This document shows, piece after piece, positions 8,182-17,380 of a DNA stretch of 64,000 bases. The stretch lies in contig NZ_CP036425.1 in the NCBI RefSeq assembly GCF_007747445.1, positions 2,464,175-2,528,174 of the forward strand, written 5' to 3'. The position numbers and the translations under genes are program-made. The notes beneath the pieces were generated by a model. It was not told the origin of the DNA. It worked only from the letters and a program-made list of their open reading frames with translations, and ran no database searches. The first letter of the stretch is position 1. Every line of letters begins with the position of its first letter. The DNA is from Poriferisphaera corsica (GTDB lineage Bacteria > Planctomycetota > Phycisphaerae > Phycisphaerales > Phycisphaeraceae).

Positions 8182-9222
8182 TTAGATCGGTATGATTTCG
8201 CAGTTAAGTATTTGTTTCCCTGCAGTTTTTACGGCGTCAGGTGAGCCGGTGAGGATGTGTGTGACGGACGTGCCTGAACGTTTGTTGGGTGTACCTTGGA
8301 CGACAACACCGGGGTCATGGTATTCCATTTCACCGAAGGGGCCGTAATTGCCATCATCGTTGTAGGCTTGAAGGACGTCACCGCCTGTAATGCAATCTTT
8401 GTCGTTGGAGATCGGCTGGTCAACGTATGGGAGGCCAGGGAATGAGGGAAAAATGCGGATGATGAGTGTGGCGGTGGAGCCGATCTCTCGGTAGTAGCCC
8501 ATGCGGCCGGTGGTTGCTTCGGGCGGTATACCCATTTTTGTGCGTCGATTGGCGTCGATGAGATAACGAACTGCGGTGTCGTCCCATTGCACATGGAGAT
8601 CGCCGAAGTCTTCGTAATAGGAGGTGGGTGTTTCGATGGGTTGTGCGAGCGGACAGATGAGTGTGCCGCGAGGTGGGACTTGTAGGATATCCCATGCACC
8701 GACGACGGCTTGTGGATCGCCTTGGGAAACTTGTATCTCATTAGTAATGCTGAAGCTGGTGCAAGTGACGTTGTCGGGAAGCCCTTCAGGTCGGGGGCAA
8801 CGGCCTATGAAACGTTCGATGTCGAATTGAATCTTTTTGTTGGTACGGCCATCCGTCAGTTTGATGTCACGGTTTTGCAGGCAAACATGTTGCGAGCCTG
8901 CGTCGGCGGTTTGATAGTTGCCGGGGTCGACGTTTTGTGGGACGGCTGCCCATTTGATAGCGTCTTCACGCGCTTTTTCGAGTGATGGCCAATAGTAGGC
9001 GATTTCGGGAGCGACCCAGACACGGTCACCACCGCCGTAATAACCGGGTTCGATTTCGCCACCTGAGTAGAAAAGGTTTTCATCGATACCGTCGATCTGG
9101 CAGGCGATGATGCGTGCGGCCTTTTGTGTGACGAGTAGCTTGCCGCCTTCAAGTTGAATTTCGAATTTGTCGAGACCGGCGTTGTTGATGTTGCCGACCA
9201 TTTGATTGAACCAATCGTTCAT
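8182..9222 (-). CDS. Hypothetical protein, possibly aldose-1-epimerase-fold
   Basis: A 346-aa soluble protein without a signal peptide. The GGKLLVTQKAARIIACQIDG start and the later GGGDRVWVAPEIAYYWPS segment resemble the beta-sandwich fold of galactose mutarotase-like proteins, where a GGDR(T/V)W motif is common. The C-terminal EMEYHDPGVVV would fit the late strand with a conserved glutamate. This is pattern matching by eye. The start at 9222 is strongly supported by GAGG 8 nt upstream; the longer frame to 9258 has no such site. It probably forms a single-gene unit ending at the shared terminator at 8125-8154. Substrate unknown. Confidence 0.6.
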   Translation of the reverse strand: MNDWFNQMVGNINNAGLDKFEIQLEGGKLLVTQKAARIIACQIDGIDENLFYSGGEIEPGYYGGGDRVWVAPEIAYYWPSLEKAREDAIKWAAVPQNVDPGNYQTADAGSQHVCLQNRDIKLTDGRTNKKIQFDIERFIGRCPRPEGLPDNVTCTSFSITNEIQVSQGDPQAVVGAWDILQVPPRGTLICPLAQPIETPTSYYEDFGDLHVQWDDTAVRYLIDANRRTKMGIPPEATTGRMGYYREIGSTATLIIRIFPSFPGLPYVDQPISNDKDCITGGDVLQAYNDDGNYGPFGEMEYHDPGVVVQGTPNKRSGTSVTHILTGSPDAVKTAGKQILNCEIIPI

Positions 9223-9329
9223 GTTGTTACCTCGTTGTGACACACTGAAATATCCCATCTGACTATGAGGATTGGTATTAATCTAGCGTATGGATGTTCG
9301 GTTCGCATGTTTTTATAGGAAAAAGCATG

Positions 9330-9354
9330 AAAAAACCCACTAAGTAGTGGGTTT
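9330..9354 (-). terminator. Intrinsic terminator of korAB
   Basis: AAACCCACT and AGTGGGTTT arms (9333-9341 and 9346-9354) with an AAGT loop. The minus strand continues into a run of T. Confidence 0.9.
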
Positions 9355-9384
9355 CGGTTAGTTACATTTGGTTTTGAGAGATCA

Positions 9385-10425
9385 TCAATCATGGAGATGA
9401 TGCTTGCTGTCGATCTCAGTGATCTCGTAGGTGTCGCCCGTGTTGAAGAGATCGTCGAGCGTGCCGATACCACGGTGGTCTTGCGCATCGGTGATCTGTT
9501 TGGCGAGAAGGTCTTCGTAATGATTACCTTCGACAGAACGGAAGATGCCTACAGGCTCAGGGAAATCGGGTTGCTTGAAGCGGCCGAGAGCATAGGCAAG
9601 TGATGCGTCTGTTTCGTCGTGAACAGCAATGTCGGAGAGCGTGATACCACCCTTGCCGATGGTGACGACTTCGGGTTTAGCATCGGTGAACATGATGCCT
9701 TTATCACGTTCTTTGCCAAAGAGGATAGGCTCGCCGTGTGTGAGCCGAATGACGCTGTCTTCTTTGGTTTGTTTATCGGTTGCGTAGCTGTAAGCGCCGT
9801 GATTGAAAACGTTACAGTCTTGGTAGATTTCAACGAAGGCGCTGCCTTCATGCTTGGCGGCGCGTTCGAGTACTTCGCTGAGGCTTTTATCAACGTCGAT
9901 AGCGCGGGCAACAAAAGAAGCTTCTGCTGCAAGGGCGATTGAGATGGGGGTGAGTGGTGGGTCGATTGAACCCATGGGTGATGAGGGGCTGCGTTTACCG
10001 ATCTCACTTGTGGGTGAGTATTGACCTTTAGTGAGGCCATAAATGCGGTTGTTGAAGAGCAAGATTTTGAGGTTCACGTTACGACGCAAGACGTGCATGA
10101 GGTGGTTGCCACCAATGGAGAGCGCATCGCCGTCACCGGTAACGACCCAAACGTCTAACTCTGGGTTAGTTATCTTGACACCTGTAGCGATGGCTGGCGC
10201 ACGGCCATGAATGGAGTGGATACCATAAGTGCCCATGTAGTATGGGAAACGGCTGGAGCAGCCGATGCCTGCGACAAAGACAGTATTTTCTTTCTTGGCC
10301 TGGATTTTAGCAAGGACGCGTTTCACTTGGTTAAGGATGGCGTAATCGCCGCAACCGGGACACCAGCGAACGTCTTGATCGGAGGCGAAGTCTTTGGGTT
10401 TAAGGACAGTTAGTGGCTGGTTCAT
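9385..10425 (-). CDS. korB: 2-oxoacid:ferredoxin oxidoreductase, beta subunit
   Basis: Thiamine-diphosphate-binding subunit of the KorAB enzyme, which oxidises 2-oxoglutarate (or a related 2-oxoacid) to the acyl-CoA and reduces ferredoxin. WCPGCGDYAILNQ near residue 22 contains the cluster-binding cysteines, and GDGDALSIGGNHLMH is the ThDP/Mg site. The 346-aa length is typical. Its ATG overlaps the stop of korA by 4 nt (ATGA), indicating translational coupling. The exact 2-oxoacid is inferred from family resemblance. Confidence 0.93.
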   Translation of the reverse strand: MNQPLTVLKPKDFASDQDVRWCPGCGDYAILNQVKRVLAKIQAKKENTVFVAGIGCSSRFPYYMGTYGIHSIHGRAPAIATGVKITNPELDVWVVTGDGDALSIGGNHLMHVLRRNVNLKILLFNNRIYGLTKGQYSPTSEIGKRSPSSPMGSIDPPLTPISIALAAEASFVARAIDVDKSLSEVLERAAKHEGSAFVEIYQDCNVFNHGAYSYATDKQTKEDSVIRLTHGEPILFGKERDKGIMFTDAKPEVVTIGKGGITLSDIAVHDETDASLAYALGRFKQPDFPEPVGIFRSVEGNHYEDLLAKQITDAQDHRGIGTLDDLFNTGDTYEITEIDSKHHLHD

Positions 10426-12407
10426 GCGTTGGCCCCTTCCTGATCGGTTTGAAAATCATAATCCCATTGATTGGGGGTGACTTGGTGTTCACGAGGCATG
10501 ATGAATTCCTGATTTCCGAAGCCATCAGCGAGCATGAGGTCGATGGCTTGTTCGATTTCTTCTACAAGGAATGGTTTGCCTTGGATTTTGTTCAGGCCAC
10601 GAGCGTCGACGAGGTATTTTGAGCGGACAAGCAAACGAAGCTGGCCGGTGTTGAGTTCGGGTATGAGAACACGCTTGAAACGCTTGAGAACATCGCCGAG
10701 ATTTTGTGGCATCGGGTTGAGGTGACGAAGATGTGCAGAGGAAACTGAGAGTCCCTTAGCGCGAGCACGTTCAACCGCGGTGTGGATCGAACCAAATGTG
10801 CCGCCCCAACCGAGAACGAGTAGATCACCGGCGTTGTCACCGTGTGGCTCGATTGGTGGAATCACATCGGCGATACGGTTGATTTTCTCTTGACGGACCC
10901 GGGTCATCTTCTGATGGTTTTCCGGATCATAGGATACGTTGCCTGTGACGAAATCTTTTTCCAAACCACCGATGCGATGCTCAAATCCGGGCATGCCGGG
11001 CGAGGCCCAAGGACGTGCAAGTGATTCGTCTAACCGCTTATAAGGCTCGAATTGCTGATCTTCTTCCAATGGCGGAACTGTTTTAATGGTGATCGGATCA
11101 AGGTCATCCGCTTTAGGGACGGGCCAAGGTTCTGAGCCGTTGGCAATGTAGCCATCGGTGAGAATGATCACGGGGATCATATGTTCCATGGCGATGCGTG
11201 ACGCCTCAATCGCGGCATCGAAACAGTCGGCAGGTGATTTAGGAGCAACGATGGCCACAGGACAGTCTCCGTTGCGTCCCCAGAGCGCTTGTAGAAGATC
11301 GGATTGTTCTGTTTTTGTGGGCAACCCCGTTGAAGGACCGCCGCGTTGAACGTTCACAATGACGAGTGGCAACTCAGTCATGACGGCGAGGCCGATGGCT
11401 TCACTTTTTAGCGCCAGACCGGGGCCGCTGGTGCCGGTCACACCCATGCCGCCAGCATACGAGACGCCGATTGCTGCACAGACGGCTGCGATTTCGTCTT
11501 CGGCTTGAAAGGTTTTTACGCCGTAATGCCTCATACCTGCAAGCGCGTGGAGCACGGTACTGGCTGGGGTGATGGGATACGAGCAATAGACTAAGTCGCG
11601 CTTAGATAATTTTGAAGCGGTGACAAGACCCATTGCGGTGGCTTCGTTGCCGACCACTTTGCGGTACCGACCGGGGGTGATGTCTGCGCGATTGATCTGA
11701 TAGCGTTCGGTAAAGAACTCTGCGGTTTCACCGAAGTAGTAGCCAGCTTTTAGGGATTTGATATTTGCCTCAGTGACTTCAGGCTTTCCCTTTTTATCCG
11801 TGAAATAGCTGGTGATGTATTTAATGGTGTTATCGAGTGGACGATCGTATAGCCAATAGATAACACCGAGTGCGAACATGTTTTTGCAACGGCCGATGTC
11901 TTTAGCACCCATACCTGAATTGGCTAGCGATTCTTCATTAAGACGGGTGATCGGAACGGCAAAGACTTGGAAGCCTTCGAGGAAATCATCGTCGTCAAGT
12001 GGATTGGAGCCTTCGGGATAGCCAGCCTTCTTGAGATTAGTTTTCGTGAATTCACTTTCGTTAACAATAACGATGCCTTCACGTTTAACTTCTGAAAGGT
12101 GGGCTTTGAGCGCGGCTGGATTCATGGCGATGAGCAGATCGACTTTGTCGCCGGGGGTGTGAATATCTTCACTGGCGAAGTTGATCTGAAAGCCTGAGAC
12201 GCCGGCAACAGTACCGGCCGGAGCGCGGATTTCTGCTGGATAATCGGGCAGCGTCGCGATATCGTTGCCGACCATTGCGCTGGTATCTGTGAATTGAGTA
12301 CCGGCAAGCTGCATACCATCGCCTGAGTCGCCAGCAAAGCGAACGACAGCGGATTGCCGCGCAAGGATTTTGCGCTTGCCATTAACGTTATTCAATTGCT
12401 CGGCCAT
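10422..12407 (-). CDS. korA: 2-oxoacid:ferredoxin oxidoreductase, fused gamma-alpha subunit
   Basis: 661-aa partner of KorB. The N-terminal third is the gamma domain (RFAGDSGDGMQLAG near residue 23; DLLIAMNPAALK). The alpha domain follows from about residue 250 (NEATAMGLVTASKL, YPITPASTVLHAL, QAEDEIAAVCAAIGVSYAG, TGTSGPGLALKSEAIGLAV). This fused gamma-alpha order is the standard KorA arrangement. AAGG about 5 nt and GGAG about 10 nt before the ATG support the start. It is the first gene of a two-gene operon and supplies reduced ferredoxin and acyl-CoA. Confidence 0.93.
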   Translation of the reverse strand: MAEQLNNVNGKRKILARQSAVVRFAGDSGDGMQLAGTQFTDTSAMVGNDIATLPDYPAEIRAPAGTVAGVSGFQINFASEDIHTPGDKVDLLIAMNPAALKAHLSEVKREGIVIVNESEFTKTNLKKAGYPEGSNPLDDDDFLEGFQVFAVPITRLNEESLANSGMGAKDIGRCKNMFALGVIYWLYDRPLDNTIKYITSYFTDKKGKPEVTEANIKSLKAGYYFGETAEFFTERYQINRADITPGRYRKVVGNEATAMGLVTASKLSKRDLVYCSYPITPASTVLHALAGMRHYGVKTFQAEDEIAAVCAAIGVSYAGGMGVTGTSGPGLALKSEAIGLAVMTELPLVIVNVQRGGPSTGLPTKTEQSDLLQALWGRNGDCPVAIVAPKSPADCFDAAIEASRIAMEHMIPVIILTDGYIANGSEPWPVPKADDLDPITIKTVPPLEEDQQFEPYKRLDESLARPWASPGMPGFEHRIGGLEKDFVTGNVSYDPENHQKMTRVRQEKINRIADVIPPIEPHGDNAGDLLVLGWGGTFGSIHTAVERARAKGLSVSSAHLRHLNPMPQNLGDVLKRFKRVLIPELNTGQLRLLVRSKYLVDARGLNKIQGKPFLVEEIEQAIDLMLADGFGNQEFIMPREHQVTPNQWDYDFQTDQEGANA

Positions 12408-12771
12408 TTGGCCTTACTCCTCGTGAATCTTATGCGATAAGACCGTGTTTAAGCGTGACAGTGTAGCGACCGCTGTCATTTATGCCAACGTCAGTAATAG
12501 CAAATAATTCCATGAATTTACGCTTGTTTTAAAGACGATTCGGTCTTTATATAAATACAGATAGACGAGTGTGATTATAAAACTTTGCACCATTTGGTCA
12601 GCATATAAAATCACATCACATTGATTAATAATTATTGAGTAAGAGAGGATAAGCATTCGTCACTCGCAATACTTTTATACTCAAAGCAGTTTGCTAATTG
12701 AGCGTCATGGGATTGATCGCTAATCTATGTTGAGGAACGTGACAGAAGATTCATAACTTAAGGTGCAATAT
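12408..12771. other. Divergent intergenic region between korA and the lipoprotein gene
   Basis: 364 bp, A/T-rich, holding promoters in both directions. The only clear element is an inverted repeat, AAAGAC-GATTCG-GTCTTT, at 12531-12548. No gene was seen. Confidence 0.4.
12531..12548. promoter_or_regulatory. Inverted repeat, possible operator for korAB or the divergent gene
   Basis: Six-bp perfect arms AAAGAC/GTCTTT around GATTCG, about 125 bp upstream of korA. No regulator family could be assigned. Confidence 0.25.
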
Positions 12772-13386
12772 ATGATTCGCAGCGTGAGAATGTCCTTCAT
12801 CGGTGGATTGCTTATTGTGGTTATGGTGGGGGGGTGCGAGGAAGAAAAAATCAGTCCGTATTATGCGCCAAAGGATCCGCCGCATCTGAATGATCATACA
12901 GGACATAACCATCCAGTTAATGGCGAAATCGCGAATCAAACTGAGAATGAGACGGGGCCGGGTCAAGCCACTGTAAATAATGGGATCACATACACGGTTC
13001 CTAAAGCTTGGGTTGCTCAACAGAATATCAGTAGCATGATTGATGCGGCCTACAAAACGGATCAGGGTTTAATGATTACCGTTTCGAAGCTGAATGGCGA
13101 TGGTGGAGGAATGCTTGCCAACCTGAACCGCTGGCGAGGACAGCTCGGGCTCCAGACATTACGATCACTCGACCAGCAGGATTCACAAACACTAGACGTT
13201 GATGGCCAAATTGCCACGGTCTTTGTGCTAGGCGATTCTGAACAGACACAAGGCATTGTGATCGCATCGATCGCGGTGCCTGAACAGGGACGCACTTGGT
13301 ATATCAAGATGACAGGCCAACCTAATTTGCTGAACCAAAACAGTGAGGCATTTGCGACATTCCTGCAATCTATTCATTTCCAATAA
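12772..13386 (+). CDS. Putative lipoprotein
   Basis: A 204-aa exported protein. The signal sequence ends in the lipobox VMVGGC (Cys22), followed by an acidic, His-containing linker (NDHTGHNHPVNGE). The outer domain contains YTVPKAWV and a C-terminal FATFLQSIHF. That layout (VP-W near the start, F..(M/I)..I at the end) resembles PsbP/DUF1795-type domains, but the match is loose. AAGGTG 6 nt before the ATG supports the start. ccsBA begins about 70 nt downstream, so a link to cytochrome c assembly is possible but unproven. Confidence 0.7.
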   Translation: MIRSVRMSFIGGLLIVVMVGGCEEEKISPYYAPKDPPHLNDHTGHNHPVNGEIANQTENETGPGQATVNNGITYTVPKAWVAQQNISSMIDAAYKTDQGLMITVSKLNGDGGGMLANLNRWRGQLGLQTLRSLDQQDSQTLDVDGQIATVFVLGDSEQTQGIVIASIAVPEQGRTWYIKMTGQPNLLNQNSEAFATFLQSIHFQ

Positions 13387-13456
13387 TTTTGTGCTTAAGC
13401 ATTGGAACAAACCAATTCAAGGGTGGGAGCGTACAAAGATCGGATCAAACGCAATC

Positions 13457-16400
13457 ATGGGTAAGAAAACAACGCCTGGCATGATGATTTTCAAAACACT
13501 CGCTTCATTGAAATTGACGGTGTTGCTTTTTGCAATGTCGATTTTTCTTGTTGTCGCTGGCACGCTCGCTCAGCGATTTGTTGGCAACTGGGAAGTTGTC
13601 AACGATTATTTCCGTTCGCTGATCGTCAATATCCCGATTCGGGATATTATGCCTGACAACTCCATCTTCAGCGATTCGACATTCTCGTTTCCATTCCCGG
13701 GCGGCGCATTGCTTGGGACCCTTGTGCTGATTAATTTGATGGCTGCATTTATTGCAACGTTCAAATTTAATCGCAAACGTCTCGGTATTTTGGTGATCCA
13801 TAGTGGGCTTGTCTTGCTGTTAGCAGGTGAATTCGCAACAGGTATTTTGGCTGTTGAATCGCAAATGCTGATCCCTGAAGGATCGTATGCCAATTTCTCC
13901 GAAGACATACGAGAGGTTGAATTAGCAATCGTTGACAAGTCTGATCCGGTGCAAGATCTCGTGATCCCGATCCCTCAATCGGTTCTGGTCAACTCAGCTA
14001 AAAATCTCCGTCCGATCACACAAGCGAATCTCGCTGAGAATGCAATTGCCAAGTTACCATTCGATATACGTATCGATCAATATCTGAGCAATGCAATCTT
14101 GGTTCCATTGTCTGAACCAAGGCTTCCGAAAGATTGGCAAAACCCAGCAACGTATGGATTGGGCCTCACGGAATATGCAAGTTTTCCGATCCCCGACGTC
14201 ACGGGCACAGATGTTGAACAGAAGGTGAATACACCGTCCATCTATTTAACGATTAGTAATGCGGATGGACGATCTGAAACATTATTGCTTTTCAGTCGTT
14301 TCGACATGCCCCACACGTTTACTGTCGGCGAAAAAGTTTACGAACTCTCGTTACGATTCAAGCGTCTCTACAAACCATACACAATACACTTGACAGATTT
14401 CCGATTCGACCGCTTTGTAGGCACGAATATACCACGGAACTACTCCTCAGATATCATCCTCAAAGATCCGACAAACAACGAAGAACGACCCGTTAAAATC
14501 TGGATGAATCATCCGCTGAGATATCGCGGCGAAACTTTCTTTCAATCCTCCTTCACACAGGATGAAAAAGGCACGGTTCTCCAGGTCGTCGACAATCCCG
14601 GCTGGACTGTTCCATATATCTCATCAGCCATTATGTCACTGGGTCTATTGCTGCATTTCGGATTGATGTTTACGAAATTTGCGAATAGGCAAACGCAAGC
14701 TGAGAAAAAGGTCAAAAAAAGTCCCTTGGATGAATCAGCCAAACTTGGGCATCTACCCAAAAAATATGTCATTGCCACTACAATCGTCGCGCTATTGGTC
14801 TGTACATACATCTATGCACCGCTCATGCAAAAACCGGCGCAACCATCTGATGTTGCCAAAGCTAATTTCGCCCGCCTACCGGTCACGGCTGAAGGCCGCG
14901 TCAAGCCAATGGATTCGTTTGCTCGTGCGACAATGATCAAGCTCATGGGCAAACAAACCTTTAAAGATGAGCAAGGCAACAAACAGGACGGCAATACGTT
15001 CCTGCTGGATTTCATTACGAATCCGCAAGTCGCGGTGAAACACAAAGTTTTCCGCATTGATAACCCGGATATTAAAGCGATGCTGGGTGTTACGGATGAC
15101 AAGGTAAAATACTTTTCGATTGAGCAACTGCAGCCATTCATTGAGCAGATCGTAACCGATGCTCAAGAAGCCAATAAAATACCGGATCGTCAACGCTCGC
15201 TATATCAAAACAACGCCATCGTGCTCGCCTCGAATTTGAGCTTGCTCGCAGATGTCCAAGCGATGCGTACGCCATACCTGATTCCGCCCTCGGACCAACG
15301 AGATTGGGAACCAATCACAGACCCGATCACGCGCACTATTCATGATAAGAAAACAGATGTACAGGAATCTGTCGCATATTGGCAGAACATCTTCTCTTCA
15401 TATGCTGGAACATACAACGCAGAATCAACACTCGCTGTACAATCGCAAGTCAGTTTTAGCCAATCAGTCAATGCTTACACGGAATATCTTGAAGTCAAGC
15501 ATGAGCCAATGGTCGCGAAATCTAACTTTGAGTTTGCCTTCAACAAAATGCAGCCGTTCTATCACGGCATAGTTCTTTATGCCATCGTTTTCTTTCTTGC
15601 CATCTTCACGCTTGTTGTCTCATTACTGAAACATAACACGGATAGACCGCGTTCAAACTTTTTACGATTCCTCGCAAGAACGGCTGTGGTCATTCTGGTC
15701 ATAACATTCCTCCTGCACACATTTGCGATTGCATCACGTATCTATATAACAGGACGCCCACCGGTAACGAATCTATATTCGTCAGCTGTTTTTGTCGGAT
15801 GGTTTGCCATCATCATGGCTATGTTAATGGAACGATTCTTTAAGAATCTAATTCCAACGCTTGCCGCATCTGTTATTGGTATGCTGACACTCATCCTCGC
15901 TCATAACCTTGCTACGGGTGACACGATGCAGATGATGCAGGCTGTCCTCGATTCCAATTTTTGGCTCACCACACACGTCATCACCATCACCATCGGTTAC
16001 TCTGCTGTATTCTTAGCCGGCCTATTCGCAATCATTTATATCGTTCAAGGTGTCTACACCAAGTCACTCACCAAAGAACGTGCAAGAACGCTCACGACGA
16101 TGATCTATGCCACAACCGCATTTGCTTTATTTTTCTCCTTCGTTGGTACCGTGCTTGGTGGCATCTGGGCGGATCAATCATGGGGCCGCTTCTGGGGTTG
16201 GGACCCGAAAGAAAACGGCGCGGTACTCATCGTTCTAATCACAGCATTGATCCTTCATGCTCGATGGGGCGGCTTGATACAACAACGTGGCATCGCCGTC
16301 CTCGCAATTGGTGGTAACATCATCTGCGCTTTCTCATGGTTTGGAACCAATCTACTCGGTGCTGGCTTACACTCTTATGGCTTCATGGAGTCCGGATTCT

Positions 16401-16534
16401 TTTGGCTCTGGATATTCATCGCCTCACAAGTCGCCATGATGTCTGTTGGCATGATGCCGATTCGCTCATGGGCCTCTGCCCCCAACTTCCTCACGCCCAA
16501 ACGGAAGCCGCCACGCATTAAGCAGCCTGTATGA
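13457..16534 (+). CDS. ccsBA: Fused cytochrome c biogenesis protein ResB-CcsA (system II)
   Basis: A 1025-aa polytopic membrane protein that carries heme across the membrane and attaches it to apocytochrome c. The N-terminal half is ResB/CcsB-like: LASLKLTVLLFAMSIFLVV, GTLAQ, a large periplasmic region, then IWMNHPLRYRGETFFQSSF. The C-terminal half is CcsA-like with the heme-handling WWD signature DQSWGRFWGWDPKENG near residue 915. Such fusions occur in several phyla. I start at 13457 (MGKKTTPGMM) although no strong ribosome site is visible; the frame is open further upstream. The next gene starts 3 nt after the stop. Confidence 0.92.
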   Translation: MGKKTTPGMMIFKTLASLKLTVLLFAMSIFLVVAGTLAQRFVGNWEVVNDYFRSLIVNIPIRDIMPDNSIFSDSTFSFPFPGGALLGTLVLINLMAAFIATFKFNRKRLGILVIHSGLVLLLAGEFATGILAVESQMLIPEGSYANFSEDIREVELAIVDKSDPVQDLVIPIPQSVLVNSAKNLRPITQANLAENAIAKLPFDIRIDQYLSNAILVPLSEPRLPKDWQNPATYGLGLTEYASFPIPDVTGTDVEQKVNTPSIYLTISNADGRSETLLLFSRFDMPHTFTVGEKVYELSLRFKRLYKPYTIHLTDFRFDRFVGTNIPRNYSSDIILKDPTNNEERPVKIWMNHPLRYRGETFFQSSFTQDEKGTVLQVVDNPGWTVPYISSAIMSLGLLLHFGLMFTKFANRQTQAEKKVKKSPLDESAKLGHLPKKYVIATTIVALLVCTYIYAPLMQKPAQPSDVAKANFARLPVTAEGRVKPMDSFARATMIKLMGKQTFKDEQGNKQDGNTFLLDFITNPQVAVKHKVFRIDNPDIKAMLGVTDDKVKYFSIEQLQPFIEQIVTDAQEANKIPDRQRSLYQNNAIVLASNLSLLADVQAMRTPYLIPPSDQRDWEPITDPITRTIHDKKTDVQESVAYWQNIFSSYAGTYNAESTLAVQSQVSFSQSVNAYTEYLEVKHEPMVAKSNFEFAFNKMQPFYHGIVLYAIVFFLAIFTLVVSLLKHNTDRPRSNFLRFLARTAVVILVITFLLHTFAIASRIYITGRPPVTNLYSSAVFVGWFAIIMAMLMERFFKNLIPTLAASVIGMLTLILAHNLATGDTMQMMQAVLDSNFWLTTHVITITIGYSAVFLAGLFAIIYIVQGVYTKSLTKERARTLTTMIYATTAFALFFSFVGTVLGGIWADQSWGRFWGWDPKENGAVLIVLITALILHARWGGLIQQRGIAVLAIGGNIICAFSWFGTNLLGAGLHSYGFMESGFFWLWIFIASQVAMMSVGMMPIRSWASAPNFLTPKRKPPRIKQPV

Positions 16535-16537
16535 TCG

Positions 16538-17161
16538 ATGCATATGATCCCGCCACATATTCACCGCGACTTCTTCAACCGTGATACTGTCACCGTTGCC
16601 CGCGCCTTGCTCGGCCAACTGCTTGTCCGCAATCATCCTGACACCAAAGAACCCATTGCTGGCATCATTGTCGAAACCGAAGCCTATCTAGGCGTCAGAG
16701 ATAAGGCCGCTCACACCTATAATTATCACCGCACCGATCGAGTCCGCACGATGTGGGGCCTGCCCGGTCATGCTTACGTTTACTTTACCTACGGCTTGCA
16801 TCACTGCGTCAACTGTACCACCATGCCTGAAAGCACCCCGCAAGCTGTCCTAATCCGCGCTTTACAGCCCACCCATAATCTGCCCTTTATTCATTCCATG
16901 CGTCCTAAAGCCAAATCCGCCACCAATCTTTGCTCAGGTCCCGCAAAACTCACCCAAGCCCTCGATATCGCCCGTGCACTCGATGGAGCAGACCTCTGCT
17001 CAGATCAATCCCCCCTTTACATCGCTCAGGTGAGAAAACGATCCCATTCAACGTCAAAAATCACCGCTTCACCCCGAATTGGTGTCAATTACGCGCAAGA
17101 ATGGGCAAAAAAACCATTAAGGTTTCATTTAACCGGCAATCTGCATGTTTCCCGCCAATAA
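16538..17161 (+). CDS. 3-methyladenine DNA glycosylase (AAG/MPG family)
   Basis: Base-excision repair enzyme that removes alkylated purines. The family pattern is clear: RDTVTVARALLGQLLVR, then IVETEAYLG with the catalytic Glu, the RTMWGLPGHAYVYFTYGLHH stretch of the DNA-binding face, and SGPAKLTQALDI. The 207-aa length is normal. ATGs at 16538 and 16544 are both possible; the gene begins 3 nt after ccsBA, so translation may be coupled. No functional link to cytochrome assembly is known. Confidence 0.9.
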   Translation: MHMIPPHIHRDFFNRDTVTVARALLGQLLVRNHPDTKEPIAGIIVETEAYLGVRDKAAHTYNYHRTDRVRTMWGLPGHAYVYFTYGLHHCVNCTTMPESTPQAVLIRALQPTHNLPFIHSMRPKAKSATNLCSGPAKLTQALDIARALDGADLCSDQSPLYIAQVRKRSHSTSKITASPRIGVNYAQEWAKKPLRFHLTGNLHVSRQ

Positions 17162-17380
17162 TCCGCTAGAATGTCTCCTATATATACCAGCCCGCTATAT
17201 ACCCCCTCGGATTGGAATTTAAATGTCCCCGCGGGTAAGCTGTAGCCCATAGCAAGCTGTGTGAATACGTGTTTCTTAGCAACCGCCAGATCGGCAACAG
17301 GGTCCGCCATTTAATTAACGACCCCGTGTCAGCCTCATACAGCCGCTCGAGCAATTTACTTTACTCTTTGGATTTTCTTT